Below are positions 1 to 13,190 of a DNA stretch of 64,000 bases, in pieces. The DNA is from Primula veris. Taxonomy: Eukaryota > Streptophyta > Magnoliopsida > Ericales > Primulaceae. Each line of letters starts with the position of its first letter. The first letter of the stretch is position 1. Position numbers and translations under genes: made by a program. The DNA lies in assembly GCA_963682055.1 (NCBI GenBank), contig OY821749.1, positions 19,790,631 to 19,854,630 on the forward strand, written 5' to 3'. The notes beneath the pieces were generated by a model, which saw nothing but the letters and a program-made list of their open reading frames with translations, had not been told where the DNA came from and did no database searches.

Positions 1-2143
1 TTATCCCTGGAGAAGGTGGGGCGCTAAAACTCTTGTGTTTGGTCTTATGTTGTTTCGATGCCTTGTTTAAAGTTTTCCGAATAATGGATTCCCATTTTGG
101 AATTGGCCTTCTAGTTTCTGCGCCCAAAACATTTCCAGCATTTAAAGGGACCACCTCTTGAAAGCTGATACAGACCCAAAGTTTCATCAAGTTGAAAATA
201 ATACTCCATAAAACCTTTTTATGAAAATAGTTCCTGATAATTGAATGCCCAATTATCTACATTCAAGCTTGCCGGGTTGCAGCTTTTAAGCATGTAAGTT
301 GAGTTTTGTTAAGATCAGATTAAAATTGGGTTCATCAAGCTCAAAACTTTTAGCTTATTCAGACCAAAAGAACCTAGAAAAGCTAAGATTTTAAGCTGGT
401 CAACCAAAGGTTTCCAGATTAAAGAAAAAAAATGAAATACAAAATCTGAACTTAGAAGCTACAACCAGCCAAGGCCGTAGTGATGGTTTGGTTGCTGTTT
501 CTTAAGTTCGGCTTGATTATAAGTTGAAGTGCATTAGGCCTGATAAAGCTAGATATTTAAAGCTGGATTAATCAGATTTTTGGTCCTCATATAAGCCAGC
601 TAATTTATTGGCAAGTTGCATCCAACCCATCCCCTAATTTTTTTCTCTTCTTCTTTTTTCTGTTTCCTAATTATTATTCCCATCCCTGTAGATCAGTTCT
701 CGAAGATTATCTATACAACGAATAAAAAGTAGATTCAACGAAGTACTAACCCAATAATGTAAACATCTGCTGGTTCATTCACGCAGAGCCACTCGTCTAT
801 CTCAAGATTAACATTTGGAATCCTTCCAGCAACATTCCAAGTCCCTATTGTCACCCTACAGGAAATAGAGAGATCATAAGCTAGATTTTCAAAAACAATA
901 CTGATTTTTAGTCTAAAGTAAAAAAGAAAATAAAAACAGATAAAAAATAGATTCTTTCTTATCGAACCTCACATCCTTTTTATTAATGTACTGCATGCGG
1001 AGAGTTTCTGATTTCCCTCTTTTGTGCCTCAAATTGTAGCCTTTTGAAGGTGTTCCTAGACAACCAAGAAAATATCCATGAAGGATTATAAAATCTTGCT
1101 TCAGGATTTCAACACACCCCCTGGGTTAATTAATTAAGTTGCAGAAATGAAGCTTTCAATTTGGTGGGCTAGTCGGTGATAAATGTTATCACCCCGCATT
1201 TCATAAGAAAAGAGTGACAACTCATTGTAAGTTTGAGATCATATTAACCGTTCCGGTATGCAATTAAAGGTTACCTTTACAGGAAGACAATACGCTTTTC
1301 CACTAGATATAGAAACATGCAACCAAATTATTCCAATCATTAATGATATAAACTCGGGTTAGATTAATTCATTGAGCAACACACTTACAAAGCAAACAGG
1401 TTAAGCTTTGAAGTTAAATTAGGTTCCGGCTATTTTAGTTGGCTATTTTTAGCCGTGCTAATTACGTCAGCAACAGAAGTTAAATTAGGCCTCGTACTCA
1501 AAATTAGGAAATCGACAAATTATATGCCATTAAGTAGCGCATAAAAAATTTCAAACAAACGCTCATTCCCGAAATCCGTAGTTTACTCAAGTACAATGCA
1601 CAAGAAACAAGAAACAAGAAAAATACCATTAGGCATTTCTACTTCATATCACAAAGTTGTACAGAAAACATGATGAAAAAGTTGTTGGAAACAAAATTAA
1701 GTCTATTGTTGAACGCAATTAAAGAGAAACTTTATGTTACCTGAAGCTTGAGTTTCTTGAAAAGATTTGCTCATTCTTGAGCTATGGATGTTGCGCACGT
1801 CTATCCTTTCATCTTTCAGAGAGCAAGCTGTAGAGGCACCAAATGTTTAAAAATTAAGGAATATAAATCAGGAAGAAGAAGAGTCATGTTTACATACTGT
1901 ATAAAACTTTATCATCATCTTCACTCTCAGTTTCAGTGTCAACTTCGTCTTCACTAAAATCATGAACCTTGGGTTGGATATTTAGCCACTTCTTCATCAT
2001 AATGGAAGGCCAAAAGGACTGCAAGATTTCCACCATAACAAATAAACGAAACAAAGACGTTCAAATTTAATCACAAAGAACAAACTAATTAAATGGACAA
2101 AATTCAAGCATACCTCAGAACGTTTCACTCTCCGGGTTTTCAT
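1..2143 (-). CDS. Type I inositol polyphosphate 5-phosphatase, N-terminal part (runs off left edge)
   Basis: Six exons were read on the minus strand: 2114-2143, 1898-2018, 1741-1827, 968-1055, 751-855 and 1-164, the last continuing outside the window. All junctions are GT-AG and phases join without stops. The first exon encodes only MKTRRVKRSE. The next gives SFWPSIMMKKWLNIQPKV followed by an acidic stretch, the N-terminal signature of plant type I 5-phosphatases. Exon 5 begins VTIGTWNVAGR, the start of the catalytic fold, and ends in ADVYII. Exon 6 gives GFQEVVPLNAGNVLGAE. Family knowledge: these enzymes remove the 5-phosphate of inositol phosphates or phosphoinositides and modulate Ca2+/PIP2 signalling. 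The later catalytic motifs are not in this window, so activity cannot be judged. Subtype (IP5P1/2 or CVP2-like) is unresolved. Start chosen as the only ATG giving the conserved N terminus. Confidence 0.9.
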
Positions 2144-4437
2144 TGCTCAAAGAAAATGAAAGAACACAAAGCAAAGTAGTATGGAGAGACGAAAGTGAAA
2201 TCTTTAAATTGTCAAGCAATCACAGATGATGTATGTAAATATAAATGTGACAATGTTTCTAGAGGTTATTACCCTATTACTTATTAGCATTTGTATATGC
2301 AACTATGCAAGTTAGTCCACTAGAAAGGTAGACTTTTTTGGTTGGCAAATTCGAATAAGATTCGTACTATATAGGACCAACTAAAAAGTACAAAACAAAA
2401 GTCATGGTCGAGAAATTTCTTATGTCGACCCCTCACGGCGTTGTCCCTGATAAAACCAACAACTTATTACGAAATAAAAAATACCGCAAGAAATCGTAAA
2501 TTATTTTTTAACAAGGATGACTGTTATAGCGTGGTGTATTAGTCTAGTTATCTGTTATTATTCTTATATAACGCATTTCATTTGCATGGTGTATAAGTCT
2601 AAAGTTTTTTTAAACTGCGCAAACTTGTTTATATAGTTGATTAAGAGGTTCAAACATGTAATCAGGAGGCACGATAGTGAATCGGTTCGGAAGAGTGAGT
2701 ATTAATGTAGGAAACGGAAGAAAAGATTGAGATAGATATCATTAAAAACATGGATTCTGGTTTGAGAAAAAATGTGTTAGGGAGATATATAGATGAATTA
2801 GGAGCTTAAATAGGATGAGTGGAGAAAGAAAATTCACATGTACGATATTGCGTGATTTTTCGTTAAGTTCCATATAGTTGACCCAACTCTTTGAGCTTAA
2901 GGCTTAATAGACAAATAGATGATAAACTATCTTCATTTTTCTGTGTCATATAGTAAAAGACAAGAGAGACCCCACAAATCCACAACCTCAACTTTCAAGT
3001 AAATGGTCCATCAAGATGGGATTTTTCACATTGGAAAATAAAAGCAGCAAGCTCTAGAAAAATCATAAATACACAAGAACATAAGATAACAACAAACAAG
3101 ATTGTCACTTTCACTTTTATCAAGCTATGGTTCTAAATTGATTGAGGAACACGCTCATAGTTACAAGTTATAACTAAGGTAGTGGTAATAAGACCATTTG
3201 ACATAGACAGCTAAAAGACGTCTAAATAGGGAAAATAACGGTGGAAACTGAATAAAAAAATAAAAATCAAAACATCCAGAAATTGGTTAGTTAAAGGAAA
3301 TATTTCAGTTAGGTTATCTTAGCTTTTCGTTAGGCTAGAATTCAAATTAACATAACCTAGTAGAATTTACATAATTCTACATTATATAAAAGGTATGGAT
3401 ATATGTATATACATTTATATTGTGTAACATTACTTTTAAAAAGAAGAAGTTATACTGCATTTACATATTTCTACATTCTAGTATCAAAGTTATGGTCCTT
3501 ATGGATTATATCTATACATTCATATTGTGTAACATTACTTTCATAAAAAAAAAATTGTGTGTGTGTATATATAAAAAAACACAATCATACTGTTCCTCAA
3601 CTAAGAGTGCAAAAAGCAATTATATATCTTTTTGAAATTCATGCAATTATATTGTTCCTCGACTAGGATTGCAAATGAGACCAGACGACCTCGGTTCTGT
3701 TTAAATTTGGCTAGTTTATTAAACGATTCCTGAAAGTTTGTTGGGACTCGACTCCTTATAACGAGACTGAGTCGAGCATGTTCATGAGTCCCGTCTTAAC
3801 ACATCGACTCATTTATTAATATTGTTTCGCTCATGAAATATCTTTTTTACTTAACCAAAATATTTACTAAGTTAATCAATACAAAGAAGTATCGTGAATT
3901 TTTTATTACAAAAATATAATAAAGAAATATCATGAGTTTTAATATAAACGGATTATTATTTACAAAAATATATTTAGTAGTTATTAGGAGTACTTATTAC
4001 ATACATAGTCCATAGACATGATTATATATAATAAAAGAAATATTAAAATAATCAAAGCCTGGATACGAGAGCCTCGTGATTTTGTTCAGGTCATTAGTAG
4101 ATAAAGAACACTAGCCAAGTTTTTAACGAGTCGAACACAAACTTACTTACGAACGGAAATTGGTTCATTTGCAGAACTATCAACAACCATGTTTCTTTAT
4201 CAAAAAAAACAACCATGTTTGAATAAGTTTGAACACAGTAATTTTTTTACATTAAAACACCTATTGGGGCAATAATTAAGTTAAAACTTGTGAATTAGCA
4301 GTTAGCACACAAACTGTGCAGTCACATTAATGTCTAACTCTTATCAGTTTTCGTCTACATATCTACTTATAATAAACCGGCAAAAAGGACCAACATGTAT
4401 AAAAGAGACCAATACCAAATTGACTAATTGAGCATAA
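2144..4437. other. Intergenic spacer upstream of the 5-phosphatase gene
   Basis: AT-rich sequence with no ORF resembling a protein. The first few hundred bases should hold the promoter of the minus-strand 5-phosphatase gene; no TATA box was assigned with confidence. Around 3360-3560 there are imperfect local repeats of a 'tataca-ttatattgtgtaacattacttt' type, and 3660-4150 looks like a decayed dispersed repeat. Confidence 0.5.
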
Positions 4438-4839
4438 GAGCAAGCACGGCAGGTTTTCTTACATATTTTTTATATTTTAAATAAAAACTCTATTTTTTAT
4501 ATTTTAAATAAAAACTCTATTTTTTCTATTTTGCATAACCAATTTATATTTATACAACACTTCAGCTTGCTTATAAATTTTCTCCGTTTTATTTTATATT
4601 AGTTTTTTATCTTCTTTTATGGTTTAATATACATACATGTGGAAGAAAAATAACACAATGGAGGAGAGAGAAAATTTGAGAAATTTATTTGGTTACTTTT
4701 ATTTGAGAAACATTTTGCTAATTTATAATTTGAGTAACATTATAAGGAACATGTTACTCAAACAAATTCAACTTTTTTTCATAAAATTTTTCAAAATTTA
4801 AGAAAAAATGGCTTTTAAGGAACCAATAGTGGTTGCTTT
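4438..4839. mobile_element. MITE-like element, GAGCAAGCAC family, copy 1
   Basis: The left end reads GAGCAAGCACGGCAGG and the right end reads as its imperfect inverse (...AGTGGTTGCTTTA). The interior is AT-rich and non-coding and holds a two-copy direct repeat of about 30 bp near 4468-4528. A second, more decayed member with the same type of ends lies at about 25861-26214. The superfamily is not assigned because no clean target-site duplication was seen. Confidence 0.45.
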
Positions 4840-5017
4840 AACACGTCCCTACAAAATAAAATTTGATTTAGTGAAAAAAATTGTCACAAGTATGTTATTA
4901 ATTTAAAAAGTTGTCATAATCTGTCATAAATTGACTAAATTGTCACAAAGTCATCACAAAAATCTTCGCTAATAAGCTCGTAACAAAAAATATCATCACT
5001 AATTATGTCACTATTTG

Positions 5018-5058
<41 letters not shown>

Positions 5059-6180
5059 TGCGTGACAGTGTGTAAAAAGTGACCAGCGCCTAACGAATAC
5101 TGTGATTAGTACTTTAAGTCTAACAATCACTGTTGATTAATATTGTACTTCCCACCAAAATTTAGGTGCAATGATTAGGTACAATAGATTAGTACTTATT
5201 AATTGAGTACGGACAGTTGATCTTATGCTTACCAAAAGTCATCCAAACAAGCCGACCCGACCTAACCGAGCCGAGTAAAATCCGAACCTAACATATTACT
5301 AATTGGTTTGTTTGGTTTAAAATTTTAAAAACACATGTAATTGTTTGAGTTTGCAGTTTGAAAATTTTCAAATTGAACCAATTATTTATCATGAGTGACT
5401 TAATTTTTGTATGTCGATTTTATTACATTTTGTATGTTTATTTTATGTAAAAAGGGTTTTATTTTTTTATGTTTTATGTACTAATTAGTTAGGTTTGATC
5501 ATGGTCGGTCACGAGGGAATACAGATAGTCCGAGTGGACTAGACATCACACCGCAAGCACAAATAATTTCTCGAATAAAATAAAATTTATACTATGTTTT
5601 TTTTAGGTTTTCTTTAAATGGGTAAAAAAATAAATAAAAAATAAACAAGGCAACCAACAAAAAATTTATTTTTTGAGCAGGCTCGGTGTTTCATTAAGAT
5701 GTTTTTTTGTTACATTATGATAATTGTTCGTTATCATTAAAACATAGTTTGAGTTTATTATTATTTAAAGTTCACTTGGACAAAGTTGAATTTGAACCAA
5801 GCCGATTGCTGTAGTTTGGTCTGATTTGGTTTGATTTGGTTTTCGAGTATCAGTTTGCTTCAAATTTGAACCTAAACGAAGCCATTGACTTTCGATTAGT
5901 TCGGTTTGAGTTTTCATCAAAAATAACCAACCGATTTCCGTTCACTCCTACCCAAATTCTTTTGGTTGGTACCATCGTATAAGATATGAGCCTAAACCGG
6001 CTAAAATAGTTAAACGAGTATAAACTCAACTTTACATGGTAGTTTAACACACTACACAGTCACATAATTATTGTTCGTTCTTTTTTTAAGAAAAGCAAAA
6101 GTTCATTAATAACTAATAAGTGAATAAACCTATGAAATTTGATTACTACTACATTTAAAGGAGACACTTGCTGATTAATG
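4840..6180. other. AT-rich spacer with poly-T tract and dispersed repeat remnants
   Basis: Contains a T homopolymer of roughly 35 bases near 5020-5055 and, from about 5220 to 6000, degenerate sequence rich in 'ccgacccgacctaaccga' and 'tttggttt' words, typical of old plant dispersed repeats. No coding potential was recognised. Confidence 0.45.
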
Positions 6181-6690
6181 GGAAAATGTCACTTTATATA
6201 TATTTATAAACTTATTTACAAAAAACTCGGTGGTTTTGAAATTGATGAGTCTCTTGCAAAAAAATACATATTTTGTGAACTTATTTACAAATAGATACAT
6301 GTATAATTAAAATTTCCAAAAAAAATGAAATTTTTTTTAAAAAAATGCATTTTTTATACAAAAAATATATGTGATCTTGTCTGACCATGTTCAATCATGT
6401 ATGTCTAATCTTGTTTGATCTTATCTAATCCTGCTCAATCTTATCTAATATTCTTGTATGTCTAATCATGTTTAATTCTATCTAATTATGTTTAATCATG
6501 TTCAATCCTTTCTAATTCTGTTTGATATTATGTTCAATTTTTTCATTTTTTTTTATTTTTTGATTTTAATTTTTTTTTTATATATTTTATTATTTTTTAT
6601 GACTATGTACCTAATTGTAAATAAGTACACATAGATGGGTTTTTTATAATTAAGTTGATTGGTATATACGTATTTGTAAAATTTCCCTTG
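6181..6690. repeat. Dispersed repeat, copy 1 (partner at 28448-28970)
   Basis: Shares extended similarity in the same orientation with 28448-28970. Both start with an 'acttatttacaaaaaactc' stretch, repeat 'ttttgtgaacttatttacaaata', and then carry a run of 'tctaatc(a/c)tgttt' words (about 6380-6510 here). No ORF or terminal repeats were seen; probably a non-autonomous transposon or its remnant. Confidence 0.55.
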
Positions 6691-6796
6691 ATTAACCGCA
6701 GTTGTTTCTAAATAATTGCAGTTTTCTACTTTAAGATACATTAACATTTTCACGGAGCATTCGTTTAAATAATTCTTTTGTTAAAATATACTGGTA

Positions 6797-6798
<2 letters not shown>

Positions 6799-6855
<57 letters not shown>
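6799..6855. repeat. (TA)n microsatellite
   Basis: Nearly perfect TA dinucleotide run, followed immediately by a short ATTT tetranucleotide run to about 6873. Confidence 0.9.
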
Positions 6856-6860
<5 letters not shown>

Positions 6861-6873
6861 TATTTATTTATTT

Positions 6874-8714
6874 GGGCAAATACTGTAAAATATACTCCTG
6901 TAACAAAAAAACAAAACTATTGTACAAATGGGTCATAAAACGCAAAGTTAGTTTTAATGACCCATTTGGGTCATTCATAAAATATAGTAGTAGTTTGTTA
7001 ATAAATTTTTATTGCTAGTAATTTTTATTGCTAGTTTGTAAAAAGATCAATAGTTCATGTTTTTTTTTTCGCAATTTACCTTTATAAAATGAAGTAAGAT
7101 TATTATTAGGGTTATTTCATCATTTAGGATGACTTTAGATACAGTGTACCATTTCTAAAGTCATTCAGAATTAGTGACAGAAATGGTACACAAACATGAT
7201 TATTATTTCATCATTCAGAATGACTTTAGATCTAGTGTACCATTTCATTCAGAACTTGTAGATCACAAGCGTTCAATTGAAAGTACTTCCAGAATTTACC
7301 AAAAAAATGTTACCCTTACAAATGTAATTAATAAATTGATTATAAATTGCAAATTATATTGTCCATCAAAAGCTCAAAAAATAGGGGTCCATGCATATTG
7401 ATAATTGATTAATTTGTAACAAGCACTATAAGCGGTGAAGGTTAGTCAAAAGCTGTATAGATGTACCTGCTAGTTGGGAGCCAGAAGGGAAAATGATATA
7501 GGAAATGTGCTTCATTTTTTAGCCATAGAAATGGAATGGGCATTAGAGATAAGTTTTTCCCACTTTTGGGTACTACTTTTAGTTAGCTTTGTGTTTTACA
7601 AAATGGTGATAGAAATCAGAGAATACATGTATGTGCATAGCTAGGTAAGAAAGAGACAACACCAATTGGAATTTATAGTTTGGTCTGGCTGTAAGGTTCA
7701 GTATGATAATGGTATCTAACTTATATTGTTTACTATGATTTATGCTTTGTTCGATCGTAGTAAATTGTAATTACTCTTAGAGAATTAAACCCAAAATCTT
7801 TTTTTTTAAATCCAAAATCCTATTACTATGTTGTTTCCAAATAAATTAAGAGTATTCCCAAACACCATGATGTTTTAAGTGGAATAAGAAACACACTCAA
7901 ATTCAATAAACTAGAGGTCTGAAAAAACGTTATTGATACCCTCTAAAATTATTGGCTTCTTGCAAGTTTACATTTTCACCATGCATTTATATCTTCTTTT
8001 TTTCCTCATAGAATTTTAGATTAGGGAATAATATTAATGTGTTTTGAAATTTAAGTGGTTTACGTACGTATTTGATTAGACTTCTCAATCTTTACAAGCT
8101 CCTTTGTATTGTTGAAGTTGTATAAGTGAGACCAAAATGCTACTCAATTGCCTATATATGCTATGACTTTTATACATATATCCACTTTTAGGATGGGCAC
8201 ATGACGGATTTGTGTGGTTTATATCAACCCAAATCGAAACCCGCCACAAAAATTCGATACAGATTGACAAAATTTAAATTTCAACTCAACTCAACTCAAT
8301 CATTTACAATTTAAAACTCAACTTAACCTGTTACAAACGTGTTTGGTTCGGGTTTGGTATAGGTTGGGTTAGGGGGTCATTCTTGTTTTTTCCATTTTGA
8401 TATCTGACTTGCTACAAATTGCATAATTCCCTAAAATAAAAAAATAAAAATGACAACAACAAAGAAATTAAACTAAAGGCAATCAAAAGACACTTAAAAC
8501 ATTAGCAAGCAAGTACTAATTTTTATGACGTAACAGAGAAATTGTCGAGCATTAATGTAAAAAAATCATACGTTTACAACATGACGATTAATGTCAAAAT
8601 CCAAAGGCCGTTCAAAAGACACTAACTAGTCATTTGTTTCTGAAACCTATAATTTACCGGAATGGTGAGGAGAGGCATTTAATTTTGAATTATTACCTTA
8701 TCTACAACTTAATT
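6874..8714. other. Spacer with a short direct/inverted repeat cluster
   Basis: Between 7110 and 7260 the sequence 'tatttcatcattyagRatgactttaga' occurs twice about 90 bp apart, with an inverted 'aaagtcattcagaatt' piece between them. The rest is AT-rich; 8180-8370 has decayed dispersed-repeat sequence. No gene recognised. Confidence 0.45.
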
Positions 8715-10522
8715 AGTTATTGGTTCATGAAACTGAAATTAATTAATTATTGGTCTATTTTTCCTAACTAACCAATAAAAATGTAAAAAATAAGAAAAAA
8801 AAAACTTTAAAGATGCAAAACCCCGAAAAAATACGAATAAAATTTTAAAAATCCCAAAAAATAAAAATAAAATCCCAAAAATCTAAAATCAATAAAAATC
8901 CAAAAACGCAAAAAAAAATAAAAAAATAGTCCAAGTCGTCTTAATTCATTTTAAAAACAGCCTGAGTCATTTTAAATCATTTTAAAATTTTAGTCGTTTT
9001 AACCCATTTTAAAAATACTCTGAATCATTTTAAAAGCAGTCAGGGTCGTTTTAAATAATTTTAAAAACAACCCGAGTCGTTTTAAGTCATTTTAAAAATA
9101 GTCCGAGTCGTTTCAAGTCATTTAAAAACATTCTAAGTCATTTTGAGTCATTTTAAAAACATTTTGAGTAATTTTAAAAATAGTCTGAATCTTTTTAATT
9201 CTTTTTAAAAATAGTCTGAATAATTTTAAAAACAACATGAGATTTTAAGTCATTTTAAAAACTATCTGGGTCGTTTTAAGTCATTTTAAAAGCAGTCTGA
9301 GTCGTTTTAAATAATTTTAAAAATAGTCTGAATAATTTTAAAAATAATTTAAGTCATTTTAAGTCATTTTAAAAATAGTCTGAGTCGTTTTAAATCATTT
9401 TAAAAACAGTCTGAGTCTTTTTAAGTTATTTTAAAAACATTCCGAGTAATTTTAAAAACAGTCCGAGTAATTTTAAAAACAGACTGAATCATTTTAAATC
9501 GTTTTAAAAACAGTCTGAGTCATTTTAATTCATTTTAAAAACAGTCTAAGTCATTTTCAGTCATTTTAAAAACAGTCTGAGTCATTTTAATTCATTTTAA
9601 AAGCATGCTGAGTAATTTAGAAACAATGTGAGTAATATTAAAAACAGTCTGAGTTATTTCGAGTTATTTTAAAAAATAGTTTGAGTCATTTTAAAAACAG
9701 TCTAAGCCGTTTTAAGTCATTATAAAAACAGTCTTAGTCATTTTAATTAATTTTAAAAATAGTCCGAGTCATTTTAAAAACAATCTGAGTCATATTTAAA
9801 TCATTTGAAAAGAAGTATGTGTCATTTTAGGTAAATTTAAAAACAATTTGAGTCATTTTAAAAAACAGCTCGAATAATTTTAAAAACAGTCTACGTCATT
9901 TAAAGTCATTTGAAAACAATTGCAAGTTATTTTAAAGTTTTTAACATTTTTTGGACTTTCCGGCTTTTTCCGACTTTTTTGAACTTTTTTTCATTTTTTT
10001 GTGATTTTGGATTTTTTGATTTTTCTTGGTTTTTTTTAATTTCTTTTACCATTTTTCGGATTTTGTTCGGGTTACCGGCTTTTTTAACGTTTTTTCATTT
10101 TTTTTGTGATTTTGTATTTTTCTTTATTTTTTTTAAAAACTTTTACCAATTTTCGGATTTTTTTTGGGTTTTCGACTTTTTTGAACGTTTTTTCATTGTT
10201 TTGTGATTTTGAATTTTTTTTATTTTTAGGGTTTTTTTTAACTTTTTACCAATTTTGGGTTTTTTTTGGTTCTCGGTTTTTTTGATTTTTTTTTTTTGTG
10301 ATTTTTGTTTTTTTGGAATTTTTATCATTTTTTCGGGGTTTTTTCGGATTCCCGATTTTTTTAAAAGATTTTTTCAGTTCTTTTTTTGTATTTTTAAATT
10401 TTTTCTGATTTTTCTGATTTTATTTTTTATTTTTTGAGTTTTCCCTATTTTTATTATTTTTTTATTGGGTAATTAGATGAGTGACCAATTCTTAATTAGT
10501 TTTACAAATAATTAACCAATTA
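8715..10522. mobile_element. Foldback-like element with minisatellite core
   Basis: Left end (from about 8715, AGTTATTGGTTCAT) and right end (ATTAACCAATTACT ending about 10524) are imperfect inverse complements. The similarity extends inward through 'attggtc...ctaacyaaccaataaaaa'. The left arm is A-rich (8790-8930). The right arm is T-rich (9940-10450) and built of about four 95-105 bp units containing 'ttaccaattttcgg'. The core (8930-9930) is a degenerate tandem repeat. Long F-rich translations of the T-rich arm are low-complexity artefacts. The architecture matches foldback-type DNA transposons, but no target-site duplication could be shown, so boundaries are approximate. Confidence 0.5.
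8930..9930. repeat. Degenerate minisatellite, 21/31-bp units
   Basis: About 1 kb of imperfect tandem units of the form 'cattttaaaaacagtctgagt'. Units are either about 21 bp or about 31 bp, the longer ones carrying a second 'ttttaagtca' module. It forms the core of the foldback-like element. Confidence 0.85.
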
Positions 10523-10783
10523 CTCTCTCCGTCCTTTTTTAATTGTCTCCCTTATAAATTATTACTTTTTAAGAATATTAAATTTTGATACATAAATTAA
10601 CAATATTGCCCTTGTAAATATCATAATTAAAGTTAATGCGGATAACTTTTTTCCTAAATGGTAAGTATATAAAGGGTAAAAGAGTAAATTTGTTGCATTA
10701 GAATTACCATATTGAAAACATTGACATTTATTTTGGGACAATCCAATATGAAATAGTTGACACTTAATTAGGGACGGATGAAG
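10523..10783. mobile_element. Stowaway-like MITE
   Basis: Starts CTCTCTCCGTCC and ends GGGACGGATGAAG, which is the inverse of the usual Stowaway terminus. It is flanked by TA on both sides (10521-10522 and 10784-10785), the canonical Stowaway/Tc1-mariner target duplication. The 261-bp interior is AT-rich and non-coding. Confidence 0.75.
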
Positions 10784-10948
10784 TATTAATTAAATTTTGT
10801 AGTGGAAATAATTATTAAATAGTTTTGTTTTCATGTAACAATTATTAATTTCCCCACTTATTTAAAGATGATATGCTTATCTTTTCAATTTCAATGTTTG
10901 TACTTTCTACTCTCTAGTGTGTGTGATTGAAAATATTTCACAATTGTA

Positions 10949-11004
10949 AAACGTCAAATGTCAAACGTCAAACGTCAAACGTTAAACGTCGAACGTCAAA
11001 CGTC
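10949..11004. repeat. Eight tandem copies of a 7-bp unit (AAACGTC)
   Basis: Eight adjacent 7-mers: AAACGTC with three single-base variants (AAATGTC, AAACGTT, GAACGTC). Each unit carries an ACGTC core, which resembles bZIP/as-1-type half sites; any regulatory role is speculative. Confidence 0.9.
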
Positions 11005-13190
11005 ACACCTTTATTTAATAGTGCGTGTAATACTTTTCATCTTTCTCCGTCTAATTAGGATCTCATCATGTCACTCTTGATGAGAATTGAGATGACATTT
11101 TATTTTTCTTGTATATGTAGAATGAATAACCAATTTTTTATTTTTTTTGAAATCATGAACAACCAATTAGATTTGTGTATGTTAGATAATTTTGAAAAGT
11201 TAATTTCCTTTATTTGATGGATTTGTTGTACTAATCAAGAATAATGATTAATAAACTTAATTAGTTGTTGTATCTTATAGTTAGCTAGGTACAATTTATA
11301 AATCTGCGATGAGTGTGAAAAGATTAAAAAACTATACTTATTTGGTTTGATTCATATGGCAAATACAGAAACAATATAAATAGTATACAATGTTAGAGGT
11401 GACTTGATCATGACTACGAAGTTTACTTTCAATGTTCGGAGTAGTGAGTTCATTTTGAAAATTATGTAAATAAGTACTCGAGTTACATTATCCTTACCAT
11501 TTACCAACGTATGTATCTTACATCGATACCAAACAATAAACCTGTTATTCAATCTGTTTGGCTACTTATAGATGTTAATAATTGACTAATTTTTGATAAG
11601 CTACTTATCGGCTACTATGACTTATTAGCATGGTTGAAATGAAACCCTAAACAAACAAAAAATCATACAAGTGTAAACATCATGCTAATAATTAATTTTC
11701 ATATATTGCTAATACTCCTATGTCGTAACCAAAGAAAGAAAAGAAACATAAAATACAATGCAAAGAAGTTGGATCACCTCAATAGAAAGTTGGAAGAAAT
11801 TCCAACTTGCTTTTTTTTTTCTCTCCAGGACCACAATATGTAAGACTTTAATTGTATTTGATGAATTCGATCATATCACAGTACATATAGCCAAGCATAC
11901 GTACATAAATATACAGTGACCTCCACTATCGGACCCTATGGATCTCGACGACATTGATGACGTCTCCCTGCCCTGACCGACACTAGTTAAAGAAAAAATT
12001 ATACACTATTTTTTCATAAAAAAATCGTCCAAATACAGAAGTTATAGATCTATGACACAGCAATGTCAGTTGCTTTGTTTTAGACCTTTAGTGATGTAAT
12101 TGTTTATTAACAGCTCGGAGCATCCCTAAAGTTTTAATAAAATAAGCATGTTTCAGTCCAAACACTTGTAACTTACTTCAACAAATTAGCGCCCCGAAAT
12201 TTAGAAAAAGGTGATGGTTTCTGGTTTTTTCCGTAATACTATAGTTTCTTGATCTGGAAATTAAGAACGCACTAGTAGGAGCGGATGTAACCATTTGCAG
12301 TTACGTTTTGATTCACGAACTATTGGTAAATTAGCTTATAATAATTAATAACCTGTCTGGATGTAATTTTCCCTAAAAAGTTCGAAGGCTACTAGATCTT
12401 CCATCTGCTAAAGAGAAAAAATGAGTGTAATGAGTCTCCACACAAATGAGGCTGGTGAAGACGAGTTTATTCATTACGTAATGAAAGTGGGCTTATATTA
12501 TATAAGGTCTATCTTATATAATATGTTTAGATCAACATATTTGCTAGTTTTGGTTGTATTTTTTTAGCCCACCAAAATTCATGAAGTTCATGCAACTGCA
12601 AATGCAAAACCCACATACGTAATGTTTCTAGATACCTTATGCATTATTTTGTAAACTCTTTTCACATGAGTGGAAATTAAGGAAAATAAAAACATACAGT
12701 TTTTTTATTTTCTATCTTTACAGACTCTTTCATTTCAAGTATGATCATTGATAACCATGAGTTTTTGATAATTAGCTCTCAAACTATGTACTAAATGATC
12801 ATTTTCCCTATCTTCTTACCCTACATACTATCCATAAATGATAAACCCATTGCGTTAGTAGATTATTTTTGTATTAAATAAAAATTACCAAAATTAAAGC
12901 TTGAAATATCTGTGTGCATTTTTTTACTACTATGGTTCTGTGGAGACATTTGTTCTTGGGTTCTTACAAGTTATACCTGTGAGTGTAACTTATAAGTTAC
13001 AACTCATACAACTATATAATCCTTACACCACTAGATTCCATTTTGATTATTTTTGTCGACAGGATTTATAAGCTATAGCATTTTCCAAAGCATAAATCTG
13101 ACCAAAACTACAAATCGGAGAATAAAGCACGCACCAATGCACCCTCTTAACAACAAGGAGCGGTTATAAAAACTAATCAGTGGTTATCAC
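11005..13190. other. Spacer, no gene seen
   Basis: AT-rich intergenic sequence. Short ORFs (for example at 11352-11552 on the minus strand) have no protein-like composition. Nothing else could be supported. Confidence 0.5.

Noticed and set aside
7174..7401. 75-codon ORF
   Set aside because: It lies on local direct and inverted repeats and resembles no protein.
9910..10437. ORFs rich in Phe (plus) and Lys (minus)
   Set aside because: They translate homopolymer-rich T tracts of the foldback-like element and have no protein-like composition.
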